36,554 nt of DNA, from assembly GCF_014652795.1 (NCBI RefSeq), contig NZ_BMZM01000006.1:1-36554 (forward strand), given 5' to 3'. The notes below the pieces were generated by a model. It saw only the letters and a program-made list of their open reading frames with translations, was not told where the DNA came from and made no database searches. Made by a program: the position numbers and the translations under genes. Below are positions 36,343-36,554 of the stretch, in pieces. The DNA comes from Kushneria pakistanensis (GTDB lineage Bacteria; Pseudomonadota; Gammaproteobacteria; Pseudomonadales; Halomonadaceae). Positions within the stretch are counted from its first letter, which is position 1. Every line of letters starts with the position of its first letter.

Positions 36343-36522
36343 ATGAAGTACCTGTTCGGAATTTTGGCTGTGCTTGATGGCATGAAATGGCTGTATCTAC
36401 TGGCTACCAATGTCCACGTCATTGCAATACTCGCAGCAGTACCATGCCTGCAATTTCTATTGATTCTTGTCGTGATGATGATGGTGTGGTGGCACTACAA
36501 GCGCCGCCTATTCAGGCATTAA
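36343..36522 (+). CDS. Small hydrophobic membrane protein, 59 aa
   Basis: A 59-residue protein with a strong AAGGAG 8 bases before the ATG. The N-terminal part (MKYLFGILAVLDGMKWLYLL) and the central part (ATNVHVIAILAAVPCLQFLL followed by ILVVMMMVWW) form two membrane spans, ending in a basic HYKRRLFRH tail inside the cytoplasm. The DNA is noticeably A+T-richer than the phage genes. It could be a small toxin, an exclusion protein or a holin-like peptide. No family is recognised. It ends 12 bases before the terminator at the window junction. Confidence 0.6.
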   Translation: MKYLFGILAVLDGMKWLYLLATNVHVIAILAAVPCLQFLLILVVMMMVWWHYKRRLFRH

Positions 36523-36532
36523 ACGCATGATG

Positions 36533-36554
36533 TAAAAAGCCGCCCAAAAGGGCG
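36533..36554. terminator. Bidirectional terminator across the window ends
   Basis: The last bases AAAAAGCCGCCCAAAAGGGCG continue with CTTTTT at positions 1-6. The joined sequence forms stems AAAAAG/CTTTTT and CGCCC/GGGCG (one bulged C) with an AAAA loop. It would terminate both the rightward gene at 36343 and the leftward gene at 10-351. Confidence 0.8.

Noticed and set aside
1-36554. Protelomerase and telomere, as in phiHAP-1/VP882-type phages
   Set aside because: No protelomerase-like protein is seen, and the end junction shows a circular molecule. The only tyrosine recombinase is of the P4 integrase type.

Overview
The window reads as a complete circular phage-plasmid of about 36.5 kb: a temperate myovirus genome that also carries plasmid replication and partition functions. 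Circularity is supported by the sequence. The last 21 bases and the first 6 bases join into one hairpin terminator between two convergent genes. The high G+C codon usage, a lambda-type head module joined to a P2-type contractile tail, and a general resemblance to marine phages of the VHML / phiHAP-1 / VP882 kind suggest a gammaproteobacterial host, perhaps Halomonadaceae. The host is inference. Unlike those linear plasmid prophages, no protelomerase is seen; a P4-like tyrosine recombinase is present instead.

Layout. (1) 0-2.5 kb, minus strand: small unknown genes and a ParA/ribbon-helix-helix partition operon. (2) 2.5-5.7 kb, minus strand: a chain of small early or lysogenic genes (two related small proteins, a LuxR-type HTH protein, a cysteine-rich zinc protein), then an XRE/S24-type repressor. 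(3) 5.8-9.4 kb, plus strand: early right operon with a Cro-like protein, a DUF1064 nuclease-like protein, a Q-type antiterminator, and a protein whose C-terminus resembles the Acb2/Tad1 anti-CBASS hairpin domain. (4) 9.4-10.7 kb: tyrosine recombinase. (5) 10.8-12.3 kb: probable late promoter plus terminator, then holin, SAR endolysin and nested Rz/Rz1. (6) 12.3-20.8 kb: cos candidate, terminase, connector, portal, protease with internal scaffold start, decoration and capsid proteins, head-tail joining. (7) 20.8-32.5 kb: P2-like tail genes in the order V, W, J, I, H, fibre chaperone, FI, FII, E/E' (with a -1 slippery heptamer), T, U, X, D. (8) 32.6-34.6 kb: plasmid replication module with a counter-transcribed RNA, an IncFII-like Rep and a structured origin-like region. 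(9) 34.6-36.5 kb: small accessory genes, a lipoprotein and a HicAB toxin-antitoxin pair.

How it works together (inference). Near-identical 17-bp palindromes of the form TGACACAAAATGTGTCA lie at both sides of the repressor/Cro switch, at the head of the leftward early operon and over the predicted rep promoter, so the phage repressor probably also tunes plasmid replication. A second repeat family (CATGAAAGCATG-like) occurs at six dispersed places, including both par intergenic gaps, and may be a dispersed centromere. The repressor has Ala and Arg where the S24 peptidase Ser/Lys dyad is expected, so induction is unlikely to go through RecA-driven self-cleavage. Late genes would be switched on by Q-type antitermination through the terminator just before the holin gene.
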